From an uncultured Bacteroidota bacterium (lineage in GTDB: Bacteria; Bacteroidota; Bacteroidia; AKYH767-A; 2013-40CM-41-45), in assembly GCA_937871435.1 (NCBI GenBank), contig CALMQM010000102.1, positions 62,001 through 126,000 on the forward strand: a DNA stretch of 64,000 nucleotides, read 5' to 3'. Under the pieces are notes generated by a model, which worked only from the letters and a program-made list of their open reading frames with translations, made no database searches and was not told where the DNA came from. Shown here piece by piece: positions 28,396-35,989 of the stretch. Numbering within the stretch: the first letter of the stretch is position 1; each line of letters starts with the position of its first letter. A program made the position numbers and the translations under genes.

Positions 28396-29676
28396 ATGCA
28401 ATTCGCGGAAGACTTACTTTTCAGAACAAGCAAAAAATCTATTGGTCTGCTTTTGATTTTGAGCTTATTTCCATTTGTCTATGGTATTATTCCCGGTTGG
28501 AAAAAAATGCAAAGCGACTTTCCCAATTACTATGTATCCGCAAATTTGATTGCAAATGGAAAGGCGGTAGACAGTTTATATCATGCAGATTGGTTTCAAA
28601 ATCAGATTTATTCACATGGAATATCTGAGCAGGGAAAATTTTCTCCATTCCCGCCCCCTACCGCTTTGATTCTCACTCCTATTGCGGGATTTGACGCCCT
28701 TAGTGCGAAGCGCATCTGGTTAGTATTCAATATTTTGTTGCTTCTGCCAATAGTTTTGCTGCTTCACCGGATATCAGGTTTGTCAATTTCCGGCAGCCTC
28801 ATCCTGTTGCTTTCATGTGGAGTCGGATTGGTGAATAATTTTATGCTCGGGCAGATGTATTTGTTGCTTCTCTTTATACTGTTGAGCGCGTACTTTTTTT
28901 TACTCCGAGGAAATGCAGGCAGTACAGGATTATTATTGGGTGGAGGAATCGCGGTAAAATATTTTCCACTTGTATTTGCTCCAACTCTGATCGCTGAAAA
29001 AAGATGGAAGAGTCTCGCAAGTACAGCAGTAATGATTGCATTGATACATTCCGTTTGTATGGGGATTATGGGTTTACAGGTATATAAGGAGTATATTCTG
29101 GATGTTTTATTCCAGCATTTAAATGGAAATTTATCCGGACAGTCTTCCTGGTCAGCCAGTTTTCAATCATGGAATTCACTTGGGCATCAGTTGTTTTTAA
29201 GCCATGACGTTTTCAATCCTAAACCATTGATGAACTCTTTGGTTTGTTTCTATTTTGTCAAATACGGAATACCTTTACTTGTGGGCATTTTCACTGCAAG
29301 ACTTTTTTTCCTTTATAAAAAACAGGTTGACTTTATTGAAGCTTCTTTGGCAATGGTATCTGTAGCTGTGTTATTGTGTTCACCAGCCGGAGCGACTTAT
29401 CACGGAATTTTACTACTCTTCCCTCTCGGACTCCAATGTCGGATATTGATTGACCGTAAAATGACAAACGGAATTCTGTTGGTGTTGTTCAATTTACTGT
29501 TGATTGGTTACCTTCCACCTTTGCTGGAAAAATTAACTGTTGCTCAGTACAATTTATTCTTTACTTACACCCGCTTATGGCTCTACATGTCATTATATAT
29601 ATTGATGCATTGGCAATTGCATAAGATAAGCAGAATGTCAGAAGTAAAAAATGAATCATTCGTTTCCCCTGCCTGA
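28396..29676 (+). CDS. GT87-family (DUF2029) polyprenol-linked glycosyltransferase-like protein
   Basis: A 426-residue membrane protein with about ten hydrophobic helices from residue 15 to 415. The first loop carries the family pattern FPNYYVSANLIANG and KFSPFPPPTALILTPI, with the Asp normally found (as D-F/L-x-x-Y) in QSDFPNYY. GT87 enzymes use a polyprenyl-phosphate sugar and transfer it outside the membrane, as in mannosylation of glycolipids. It opens the run of same-strand genes that includes the flippase and the radical SAM enzymes. The flippase starts on the base after its stop codon, showing tight coupling. Confidence 0.82.
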   Translation: MQFAEDLLFRTSKKSIGLLLILSLFPFVYGIIPGWKKMQSDFPNYYVSANLIANGKAVDSLYHADWFQNQIYSHGISEQGKFSPFPPPTALILTPIAGFDALSAKRIWLVFNILLLLPIVLLLHRISGLSISGSLILLLSCGVGLVNNFMLGQMYLLLLFILLSAYFFLLRGNAGSTGLLLGGGIAVKYFPLVFAPTLIAEKRWKSLASTAVMIALIHSVCMGIMGLQVYKEYILDVLFQHLNGNLSGQSSWSASFQSWNSLGHQLFLSHDVFNPKPLMNSLVCFYFVKYGIPLLVGIFTARLFFLYKKQVDFIEASLAMVSVAVLLCSPAGATYHGILLLFPLGLQCRILIDRKMTNGILLVLFNLLLIGYLPPLLEKLTVAQYNLFFTYTRLWLYMSLYILMHWQLHKISRMSEVKNESFVSPA

Positions 29677-30873
29677 ATGAATAGTGATAAAATAGCCAAA
29701 CGGGTTCAGATTGTCGTCTTAAATGCTTTTGCCAACATGTCGGCACCAATGGTGAACATGTTGTGCTCCCTGCTGGTAATCCGCCTGATTTCACCGGAGC
29801 TATGGGGCGCGTACACCAAAATTTTACTATGGTTTCTTCTCGGCCTTCAGCTGGTAGGTTTTGGCAACAAAGAATTCCTGTTGAGAGAATTCAGCAAAAG
29901 GCCGACTGACATAATACATCTTTGGGCAAATTCTCTTCGGTGGAGAGCTTTGCTCATGTTTGCAGGAGCGATCGTAGTTTTTTTTCTTCCTTTCGATTCT
30001 TCCATCCGCATAATTCTCGCAGCATGGTTTGTGGTGCGGTTTCTCTACAGCAGTTTTGATGCATTGGTGTTATTTCAAAAAAAATTTCTCCTTACCGTGA
30101 TGCTGGAACTTTTTGGTTTTATTGCATTCTGTATTTTACTCTATCTACGATCTGATTCATCCGGCTTACTCTGGCTGCTGAGCACATTTTTAACTCTTGA
30201 CATACTGAAAACCCTTGTGCTTGTCAGTGCTTTTTTCACGGAGCTGAAGGGAATCAAAAGCAGTACTCATGAATTTTCTTTTTACGAAGGAGCTTTCCCT
30301 TTTTTCCTGCTTTCAATCAGTGGAATGATTGGCTCGAGAACTGACATGTATATGGTATCTGTATATCTTGACAAAGTACAAATTGCTCAATACAGTGTCT
30401 TGCTTAATTTCCTGATTTATCTACAGGCTTTGAGCAATTTTATTTTTCAACCATTTATAAAAAACATTTATCGAATCAACATACAAAGTACACGGAAACT
30501 TTCAAGACAATTATTCGGAACAGGTATACTTGTCGCGGGTTTTGGAGTTCCTCTCGTATGGTGGGTTTGCGCGTATTTATTTAAAATACAATTTAACCTC
30601 TGGATGACGCTGACCGGCATTTTCTATGTACTTCCTGTGTTTTATTATTTGCCTCGAATATATTTTCTATACAAAACCGGAAAGGAACAATGGGTTTTGT
30701 ATGTCAACCTTGGAGGAATTATTCTCAACTTTCTTTTGAATTTATTCTGGCTTCCATCATTTGGAATCAGTGGGGCACTGATGGCGGCAACAGTAGTTCA
30801 ATTAGCGAGTCTGCTTATGTATTCTATCCTCGAAAAAAAACTGCTCAGAGATGTTGCATTTGAAATGTCCTGA
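29677..30873 (+). CDS. Polysaccharide/lipid flippase of the MOP superfamily (Wzx-like)
   Basis: A 398-residue protein with about twelve hydrophobic helices and few charged loops. The N-terminal motif NAFANMSAPMVNMLCSLLVIRLISPELWGAYTK is the usual start of Wzx/RfbX flippases (helix 1 ending in SPEXXGAY). The family moves undecaprenyl-linked glycans or other amphiphiles across the inner membrane. Here it sits between a GT87 enzyme and methyltransferases, so its cargo may be the product of this cluster. Its 3' end overlaps the next gene by 23 bases. Confidence 0.85.
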   Translation: MNSDKIAKRVQIVVLNAFANMSAPMVNMLCSLLVIRLISPELWGAYTKILLWFLLGLQLVGFGNKEFLLREFSKRPTDIIHLWANSLRWRALLMFAGAIVVFFLPFDSSIRIILAAWFVVRFLYSSFDALVLFQKKFLLTVMLELFGFIAFCILLYLRSDSSGLLWLLSTFLTLDILKTLVLVSAFFTELKGIKSSTHEFSFYEGAFPFFLLSISGMIGSRTDMYMVSVYLDKVQIAQYSVLLNFLIYLQALSNFIFQPFIKNIYRINIQSTRKLSRQLFGTGILVAGFGVPLVWWVCAYLFKIQFNLWMTLTGIFYVLPVFYYLPRIYFLYKTGKEQWVLYVNLGGIILNFLLNLFWLPSFGISGALMAATVVQLASLLMYSILEKKLLRDVAFEMS

Positions 30874-31705
30874 GTGCAGGAAACCTTTGATTCCAACAGA
30901 GCAGGTATGCTCTTGCGGTTTTCAATTGAAAATTACGGATGGTATTGTGGAATTGTATTCTTATACATTTCGCCGGCGATTGGAAAATTTTCTGCTTGAT
31001 TACGATCGGGTTTACAGAGCAGAAAACGCTACTATTTCAGAGGATGAACTGACACGCTCGCCTTTTGTGTATTCCGGACCTTTAAAAAAAGACTGGGCGT
31101 ACAGAAGAAGAAGTCTGGATGTCCTACGTCCACAACTTTCAATAAATAAAAAATTGTCAGTGCTTGAAATTGGTCCATGGAATGGCTGGTTGAGCAAACA
31201 GATCATTGGGGCCGGACACCGGTTGGTTGCTGTAGACTATTTTAGAACGCCTCCATACGGTTTGCAGACTTACAAAAGTGATTCTCCTGAGCACACAAAG
31301 ATCCAGCTCGACCTACATGATCTCTCCGTACTTGATGAAAAGTTCGATTTACTGATACTCAATCATTGTCTTCAATTTTTTCCGGATCCAATTGCATATA
31401 TAGAGCAGTGTATTCAAAAGTTAAACAAGGAAGGCAAACTTTTTATAATCGGGTCACCGATATATCATGCTTCTGTAAAAAAAGCTTCACAGATTCAGAA
31501 ACAAAAAATCTATTACAAAGAGAAGTATAACTTTGATTTGTTCTTTCAGGCCGGTAAAGGATATCTGGATTCTTCCGATCTTAGGGAGATGATAAAATCT
31601 GGTGTTCAATTTCATTCGTATCCGGGAAGCTGGTTAAAAAATTTAGTTGCTGAAATAAATCCCTCCAGGGCGAAGTATCTCTTCGGCACTTATCTTCATT
31701 GTTAA
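30851..31705 (+). CDS. SAM-dependent methyltransferase with N-terminal zinc ribbon
   Basis: A 284-residue protein. Residues 6-22 hold a four-Cys knuckle (C6, C9, C20, C22) like that of Trm112-type zinc ribbons. Residues ~100-215 are a class I Rossmann methyltransferase: motif I LEIGPWNGW at 105-113, AVDYF as motif II, LDLHDLSVLDEKFDLLILNHCLQFF as motif IV and post I. The 111-residue C-terminal part is unassigned. The substrate is unknown; zinc-ribbon methyltransferases of this type often act on sugars, lipids or natural products. The start overlaps the flippase gene, so the two are translationally coupled. Confidence 0.82.
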   Translation: MLHLKCPECRKPLIPTEQVCSCGFQLKITDGIVELYSYTFRRRLENFLLDYDRVYRAENATISEDELTRSPFVYSGPLKKDWAYRRRSLDVLRPQLSINKKLSVLEIGPWNGWLSKQIIGAGHRLVAVDYFRTPPYGLQTYKSDSPEHTKIQLDLHDLSVLDEKFDLLILNHCLQFFPDPIAYIEQCIQKLNKEGKLFIIGSPIYHASVKKASQIQKQKIYYKEKYNFDLFFQAGKGYLDSSDLREMIKSGVQFHSYPGSWLKNLVAEINPSRAKYLFGTYLHC

Positions 31706-31727
31706 ATTATTGTCAAAAAAAATGAGA

Positions 31728-31811
31728 ATGTTAACATGCACTCCTGCACTGTATTCATTTTAAGGCACAATTAAACGTTCTTTAACAAAATACAACGCTG
31801 TTAAAATGAAT
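31728..31811. promoter_or_regulatory. Nested inverted repeats in the gap before the small ORFs
   Basis: Three features: the perfect palindrome ATGTTAACAT (31728-31737); an 11-bp inverted repeat ATTCATTTTAA / TTAAAATGAAT (31753-31763 and 31801-31811); and inside it TTTAACA / TGTTAAA (31781-31787 and 31799-31805). The half-site TGTTAA/TTAACA recurs three times. The last arm runs into the ATG at 31806. It could be an operator cluster or an mRNA structure covering the start. Confidence 0.4.
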
Positions 31812-31889
31812 GCCAATAAAAAAATGAAATGGTTGATAAATTTATCTGTATGTTTCATTTCTCTGAATTACATTCGCTGCCATAAATAA
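31806..31889 (+). CDS. Candidate 27-residue peptide (unsupported small ORF)
   Basis: An ATG-started frame encodes a basic N-terminus (NANKKMK), then a hydrophobic stretch (WLINLSVCFISLNYI) and an end with RCHK. It looks like a signal-peptide-like or membrane peptide and carries two Cys. It ends six bases before the start of the next gene, a typical operon spacing. Nothing beyond layout supports expression; a chance frame of this length is quite likely in AT-rich DNA. Confidence 0.25.
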   Translation: MNANKKMKWLINLSVCFISLNYIRCHK

Positions 31890-31895
31890 TAAATC

Positions 31896-32258
31896 ATGTT
31901 GTCTGTTGATCTTAGTCCGACCGAAGAAAAAATTATCCGTCATCTGTGTGACGTCCAAATAGAATCATTCACAAAGCTTAAAGAAAAAGACAGCAGCGCG
32001 GAGGTGGATTCGCATCTTGCAGCCGAACAGGTAAGCGCTTCTGAATTTATGGATATTGTGAATGCAGAGTTGGAAAAGTATCATCTCGTTCGCGACACTC
32101 CTGCGAAAATGTTTAGTCTGGAGCACATGCTGTTTAATACTCTGAAAGAAATGACGATTAACTATGAAGCAGAGCTTACGGAGCTATTTGAAGCAGAGCT
32201 TCCTGATTTTTGGAAAAAACTATTCCTGGCTGAATACATTTGGAGCAATATGAATTGA
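31896..32258 (+). CDS. Uncharacterised 120-residue acidic helical protein
   Basis: I recognise no family. The protein has no signal peptide or membrane segment, is acidic (many Glu) and almost wholly helical. It starts LSPTEEKIIRHLCDVQIESF and ends WKKLFLAEYIWSNMN. The first helix shares the pattern LSPTE-x2-IIR-x-L with the N-terminal winged-helix part of the nucleotidyltransferase gene at 35021, which may be chance or may mean a related fold. It lies between the zinc-ribbon methyltransferase and the first radical SAM gene, in the same direction, and could be a small partner protein of the cluster. Confidence 0.6.
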   Translation: MLSVDLSPTEEKIIRHLCDVQIESFTKLKEKDSSAEVDSHLAAEQVSASEFMDIVNAELEKYHLVRDTPAKMFSLEHMLFNTLKEMTINYEAELTELFEAELPDFWKKLFLAEYIWSNMN

Positions 32259-32323
32259 TCACTTTGAATCAGTTCATTTGTTTCTTTTCTGTAAATTTTT
32301 TTGAGAGGGATTTTATTCTCCTG

Positions 32324-32350
32324 TTGGTCGGTCATGAATTTGTATCTTCG
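32324..32350 (+). promoter_or_regulatory. Possible promoter before the first radical SAM gene
   Basis: TTG (32324-32326), 16 bases, then TATCTTCG (32343-32350), one mismatch from TAnnTTTG. The leader would be about 14 nt. Confidence 0.35.
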
Positions 32351-32367
32351 TACAAAGGTGCAGAAAG

Positions 32368-33921
32368 ATGAATCCCACAGTGCTGTTTTTTAATCCAAGA
32401 GCCGCGAGATCGAAGCCTCGCTTGCCTAACAGCATATTGTCTGTTGCCGCTTCAATAGACGATTCGTACTCATGGGCTTTTGTGGATGGTAATCTTGAAG
32501 AAGATCCCTGGCCGAAATTATCTGCATATTTAAAAACCGGTTCTGTACGTTTTTTTGCCTGTACGGTCATGCCAGGGCCACAACTTCGTCAGGCGATTCC
32601 ACTAACAAAAAAAATCAAAGAAAATTTTCCCGAAGTTTTTGTGATTTGGGGAGGATATTTCCCTTCGAATCAATATGAAGTTGTGTTGAACTCCGGCATC
32701 GTGGATGTAGTGGTAAATGGTCCCGGCGACAAAGCATTTCCATTATTACTAAAATCCATTGACACAGGGTCTCCTTCACCGGCAAGCATCGGCAACCTGA
32801 TTTTCAGGGCCGATAAGTTTTCTGGTTCCGGAGCGATTAAAACCAAGTCAGGTATCGACACAGAGAAATTCATTGTAACGAGAAAAGATGATTTGTATGA
32901 ACAGGATGAATTGCCTCCTCTCCCCTATGAAAAGCTGAATTCATTTTATCCGATTGGTCGTTATTTGGGTAAGACTTACCTCGGAACAAAAACGATTGCT
33001 TATCATTCCAGTGTTGGTTGTCCGTTTACCTGTTCATTCTGTGCCGTAGTACCAATTTACCAGGCTCGATGGAAAGGAAAATCAGCTGAGTCCATCTTTA
33101 AAGACATTCTCTTTTTAAAAAATCACTATGGAGGAAACGCAATAGAGTTTCACGACAATAATTTTTTTGTTTCTGAAAGAAGAACGGTGGAATTCGCCCG
33201 GTTAATTGAACCGTATGATATGATCTGGTGGGGTGAAGGAAGGATTGATACCATTTCAAAATACAGTGATGAGTCATTGTCAGCTATGAGAAAGTCAGGA
33301 TGCAAAATGATATTCTTTGGCGCTGAAACAGGTAATGACGAAGTCTTGAAAAAAATGGACAAGGGCGGAACACAAACGGGAAAACAGATCCGTGAGTTCG
33401 CAGCGCGGATGAAAAAATTCGACATCATTCCGGAATATTCCTTTGTGCTCGGAATTCCGGGTGATTCGGAAGAGCAGGTCTGGAAACAAATTAAGGAAGA
33501 CATCGCGTTTATAAGGGAAATCAAGGAGATCAACCCACAAACAGAAATCATTATTTATCTCTATAGTCCGGTTCCAACACCGGGAAGCGAAATGTATTCG
33601 AAAGTTCTTGCATCAGGATTTCGTTTTCCTGAAACACTGGAAGAATGGATTAGCCCTCATTGGGAAAATTTTGATCTGAGAAAGAATCCGCTTACTCCGT
33701 GGCTTACTCCGGCTATGATAGATTACATTAAAAATTTCGAGACCGTCCTGAATGGGTACTTTCCAACTGTTTCGGATATTCGATTCTCCTCCATTCAAAC
33801 AAAGACCTTGCGTCGGTTGAGTCGTTTCCGCTATGTGAATAAATTATATTCATATCCTTTTGAAATAAAAGCTTTGCAAAAGATCTGGAAGTACAGACAA
33901 CCGGAGATAGAAGGATTTTAG
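32368..33921 (+). CDS. B12-binding-domain radical SAM enzyme (first of three)
   Basis: A 517-residue protein. Residues ~5-150 look like a cobalamin-binding Rossmann domain (VLFFNPRAARSKPRLPNSIL, VIWGGYFPSNQYEVVLNSGIVDVVVNGPGD, with GPGD where relatives have GEGE). The radical SAM core starts with the 4Fe-4S cluster motif C218-x3-C222-x2-C225 in GCPFTCSFC, then EFHDNNFFVSERRTVEFARLI and FFGAETGNDEVLKKMDKGGT. A ~120-residue C-terminal region follows. Such enzymes typically methylate or rearrange unactivated carbons. It is more distant from the other two enzymes of the cluster than they are from each other. The substrate is unknown. Confidence 0.88.
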   Translation: MNPTVLFFNPRAARSKPRLPNSILSVAASIDDSYSWAFVDGNLEEDPWPKLSAYLKTGSVRFFACTVMPGPQLRQAIPLTKKIKENFPEVFVIWGGYFPSNQYEVVLNSGIVDVVVNGPGDKAFPLLLKSIDTGSPSPASIGNLIFRADKFSGSGAIKTKSGIDTEKFIVTRKDDLYEQDELPPLPYEKLNSFYPIGRYLGKTYLGTKTIAYHSSVGCPFTCSFCAVVPIYQARWKGKSAESIFKDILFLKNHYGGNAIEFHDNNFFVSERRTVEFARLIEPYDMIWWGEGRIDTISKYSDESLSAMRKSGCKMIFFGAETGNDEVLKKMDKGGTQTGKQIREFAARMKKFDIIPEYSFVLGIPGDSEEQVWKQIKEDIAFIREIKEINPQTEIIIYLYSPVPTPGSEMYSKVLASGFRFPETLEEWISPHWENFDLRKNPLTPWLTPAMIDYIKNFETVLNGYFPTVSDIRFSSIQTKTLRRLSRFRYVNKLYSYPFEIKALQKIWKYRQPEIEGF

Positions 33922-33964
33922 TTTTTCCATTAGCAAATTACAGCGAAAGCTGTTTTCAACCCCT

Positions 33965-34141
33965 ATGAGTTTAGTGGATTATCTCCTTCATTTAAGGAAA
34001 GAAGGAGATATTAGTATTCGCAATGGGAACATTTCCGGATTTCCCCTGCCGGATCATCCGGATCGTCTTCCCGTTCAAGGTTGTTTTATACCGGTTCAGC
34101 AACAAAAACTCCCAACTGTACTCAAAATCAATCATTTTTAG
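33965..34141 (+). CDS. Candidate 58-residue small protein
   Basis: An ATG-started frame between the first radical SAM gene (43 bases upstream) and a methyltransferase (40 bases downstream). The N-terminus MSLVDYLLHLRKEGDISIR, then NGNISGFPLPDHPDRL, has a protein-like pattern weakly reminiscent of the TubC-type docking domains that start some NRPS chains (LxxLRxxG...GN-I...P). The C-terminal half (GCFIPVQQQKLPTVLKINHF) does not fit that family well. It could be a real small gene, a peptide substrate, a remnant or a chance frame. Confidence 0.35.
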   Translation: MSLVDYLLHLRKEGDISIRNGNISGFPLPDHPDRLPVQGCFIPVQQQKLPTVLKINHF

Positions 34142-34181
34142 CCTAAATTCTGAATTCGTTAGTTCATCTTCCTCTTTTGAA

Positions 34182-34904
34182 ATGCAAAATATACACAGCC
34201 CTCAATTGCGAAAAAACCCTATCCGGACCGTCGAAAAGAAAATTCTGGACACTTTTTATAAGCCAATTGTAAAATGGTATACGGGTCGTGAAAGACCCTA
34301 CACGTATAAAAACATCCCGATTACTGTTCTTCCAGGAGTTTTTCATCCCGGACTTTTTTACAGCACTCGAATTTTACTCGAATACCTTGAGTTTGTGAAT
34401 TTGCAACGAAAAAAAGTTCTTGAATTAGGCGCCGGCAGTGGATTAATTTCTGTGATGGCAGCTACTGAAGGAGGAATGGTGACTGCTACAGATATTAATC
34501 GTACATCGGTTATGAATATCCGGATTAACCGGGACCGTAATTTGAACAACATTGAAAAAAATCAGGGTACTTTAGAAGTAGTTCAATCGGATTTATTTCA
34601 GGGAATTCAAGGAAGAACCTACGATGTAATTGTGATCAATCCGCCCTATTACAAAGGGAAAGTAACGCGTACAGAAGATCATGCCTGGTATTGCGGTGAA
34701 GAATTCGAATATTTCGAACATTTGTTTAGCGGAATCAAAGAATTCATGCACCGTGAAACAGAATCGATAATGATTCTATCTGATGATTGCGATCTCGATC
34801 GCATTAAAAAAATCGCGGAACAATTCGGACTCAGATTAAGTCTAAAACTGACACGTCGGAATCTGATTGAAAAGAACTTTATTTTTCAGATCAAAGTTGC
34901 TTAA
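34182..34904 (+). CDS. SAM-dependent methyltransferase with NPPY motif
   Basis: A 240-residue protein with class I motif I ELGAGSG at 81-87, ATDIN as motif II and motif IV NPPYYKG at 153-159. NPPY is the signature of N-methyltransferases acting on nitrogen in planar groups or amides (HemK/RsmC and MTS families). The N-terminal part (PYTYKNIPITVLPGVFHPGLFYSTRILLEYL) resembles the PrmC-like lead-in. The frame is open to 34023, but the extra 53 residues look non-coding, so I place the start at 34182. It is the second methyltransferase of the radical SAM cluster. Confidence 0.82.
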   Translation: MQNIHSPQLRKNPIRTVEKKILDTFYKPIVKWYTGRERPYTYKNIPITVLPGVFHPGLFYSTRILLEYLEFVNLQRKKVLELGAGSGLISVMAATEGGMVTATDINRTSVMNIRINRDRNLNNIEKNQGTLEVVQSDLFQGIQGRTYDVIVINPPYYKGKVTRTEDHAWYCGEEFEYFEHLFSGIKEFMHRETESIMILSDDCDLDRIKKIAEQFGLRLSLKLTRRNLIEKNFIFQIKVA

Positions 34905-34930
34905 TTTTTATCTTTCTAATTAAGAACCGA

Positions 34931-34949
34931 TCTCCGGAAATCGGAGATG
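34931..34949. other. Short hairpin after the NPPY methyltransferase gene
   Basis: ATCTCCG (34931-34937) pairs with CGGAGAT (34943-34949) around GAAAT. No T run follows, so it is a weak candidate terminator. Confidence 0.3.
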
Positions 34950-35008
34950 TTGTTGCTACATAGTTCTGTAAAATTCCCTTCAATTCTTAAACATAAGGCA
35001 GTTTGATC

Positions 35009-35016
35009 TATCTTTG
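35009..35016 (+). promoter_or_regulatory. -7 element immediately before the nucleotidyltransferase gene
   Basis: TATCTTTG matches TAnnTTTG and ends five bases before the ATG at 35021, which would give an almost leaderless transcript. No TTG -33 element is seen. Confidence 0.45.
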
Positions 35017-35020
35017 GTAA

Positions 35021-35989
35021 ATGAATATTGCCATTGCTTCTGCTATTCATCCCCAGGATACAGAAGTCTGTTTATCCCCTACTGAATCCGCCATCATCCG
35101 GACTCTGCTATATTTTGAAATTTTCAGTCACCCCCTGACTCTTGATGACATTATAAATTGTCTTTCTATTCCGGTTACGGATCGAACTTACATAGTAAGG
35201 GTTATTGAAGAATTGGTTCAGCAGGGATACATTAAAAAATGCGACGGCTATTATCTCATTCATGGTTCTCCTGAAATTATTGAAAGACGAAAAAACGGAG
35301 AAAAGCTTGCGCGAAAATCTTTGAAGACAGCGAAACGATTTTCTTCCCTGATCGCGCATTTTCCTTTTGTCAGGGCTATCTGCTTATCCGGATCTATTTC
35401 TAAATATTACATGGATGAGAAATCAGATATAGATTATTTCATCATCACTACCGCAGGAAGGATGTGGGTTGCAAGAACTCTTTTAGTACTTTTTAAGAAA
35501 ATATTTCTGTTGAACTCGAAAAAATATTTCTGCGTTAACTACTTTATCACGGAGGAATCATTGTATGTGAGTACTCAAAATATTTACGCTGCTATGGAAA
35601 TGAGTTCCATTGTCCCTACATACAACTACCCATTGTACAAATCGCTTCTTAGAGAAAATAATTGGATAAAAAAATATTACCCGAATTTTCCAATACGCGG
35701 GAAGGAATGGGTCATTCAAAAAAGAAAATATTTCCTGAAACCCGTTCTTGAGAAAATATTTGGTGGCAAAACAGGAGAACGATTGGATAAATTCTGCTAT
35801 CGTCTTACTTTGAATCACTGGAAGAAAAAATTCAGTCATTTCGACGAATCCACTTTTGATCACAGGTTGAGAAACGGAAGGAATGAATCCAAACATCATC
35901 CATTGGGATATCAACAAAAAGTATTGGAGAAGCTGGAACAGAAAATTCGTCAGTTTGAAGTAGCAAACGGTCTCATTTTGAGTGAATGA
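35021..35989 (+). CDS. Winged-helix / nucleotidyltransferase-fold protein
   Basis: A 322-residue protein. Residues ~18-80 look like a winged helix (LSPTESAIIRTLLYFEIFSHPLTLDDI, VIEELVQQGYIKKCDGYYLI). Residues ~115-145 hold the Pol-beta-type nucleotidyltransferase signature LSGS at 122-125 followed by D136 and D138 in SDIDYFII. Residues ~150-322 are basic and helical. Proteins of this fold transfer nucleotides to proteins, small molecules or RNA, so the catalytic role is likely but the target unknown. The stop overlaps the start of the next radical SAM gene by four bases (ATGA), which ties it to that enzyme. Confidence 0.78.
   Translation: MNIAIASAIHPQDTEVCLSPTESAIIRTLLYFEIFSHPLTLDDIINCLSIPVTDRTYIVRVIEELVQQGYIKKCDGYYLIHGSPEIIERRKNGEKLARKSLKTAKRFSSLIAHFPFVRAICLSGSISKYYMDEKSDIDYFIITTAGRMWVARTLLVLFKKIFLLNSKKYFCVNYFITEESLYVSTQNIYAAMEMSSIVPTYNYPLYKSLLRENNWIKKYYPNFPIRGKEWVIQKRKYFLKPVLEKIFGGKTGERLDKFCYRLTLNHWKKKFSHFDESTFDHRLRNGRNESKHHPLGYQQKVLEKLEQKIRQFEVANGLILSE

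Noticed and set aside
34023-34181. In-frame N-terminal extension of the NPPY methyltransferase
   Set aside because: The 53 added residues (long Ser and Phe runs) do not resemble the family; the ATG at 34182 gives the normal start.
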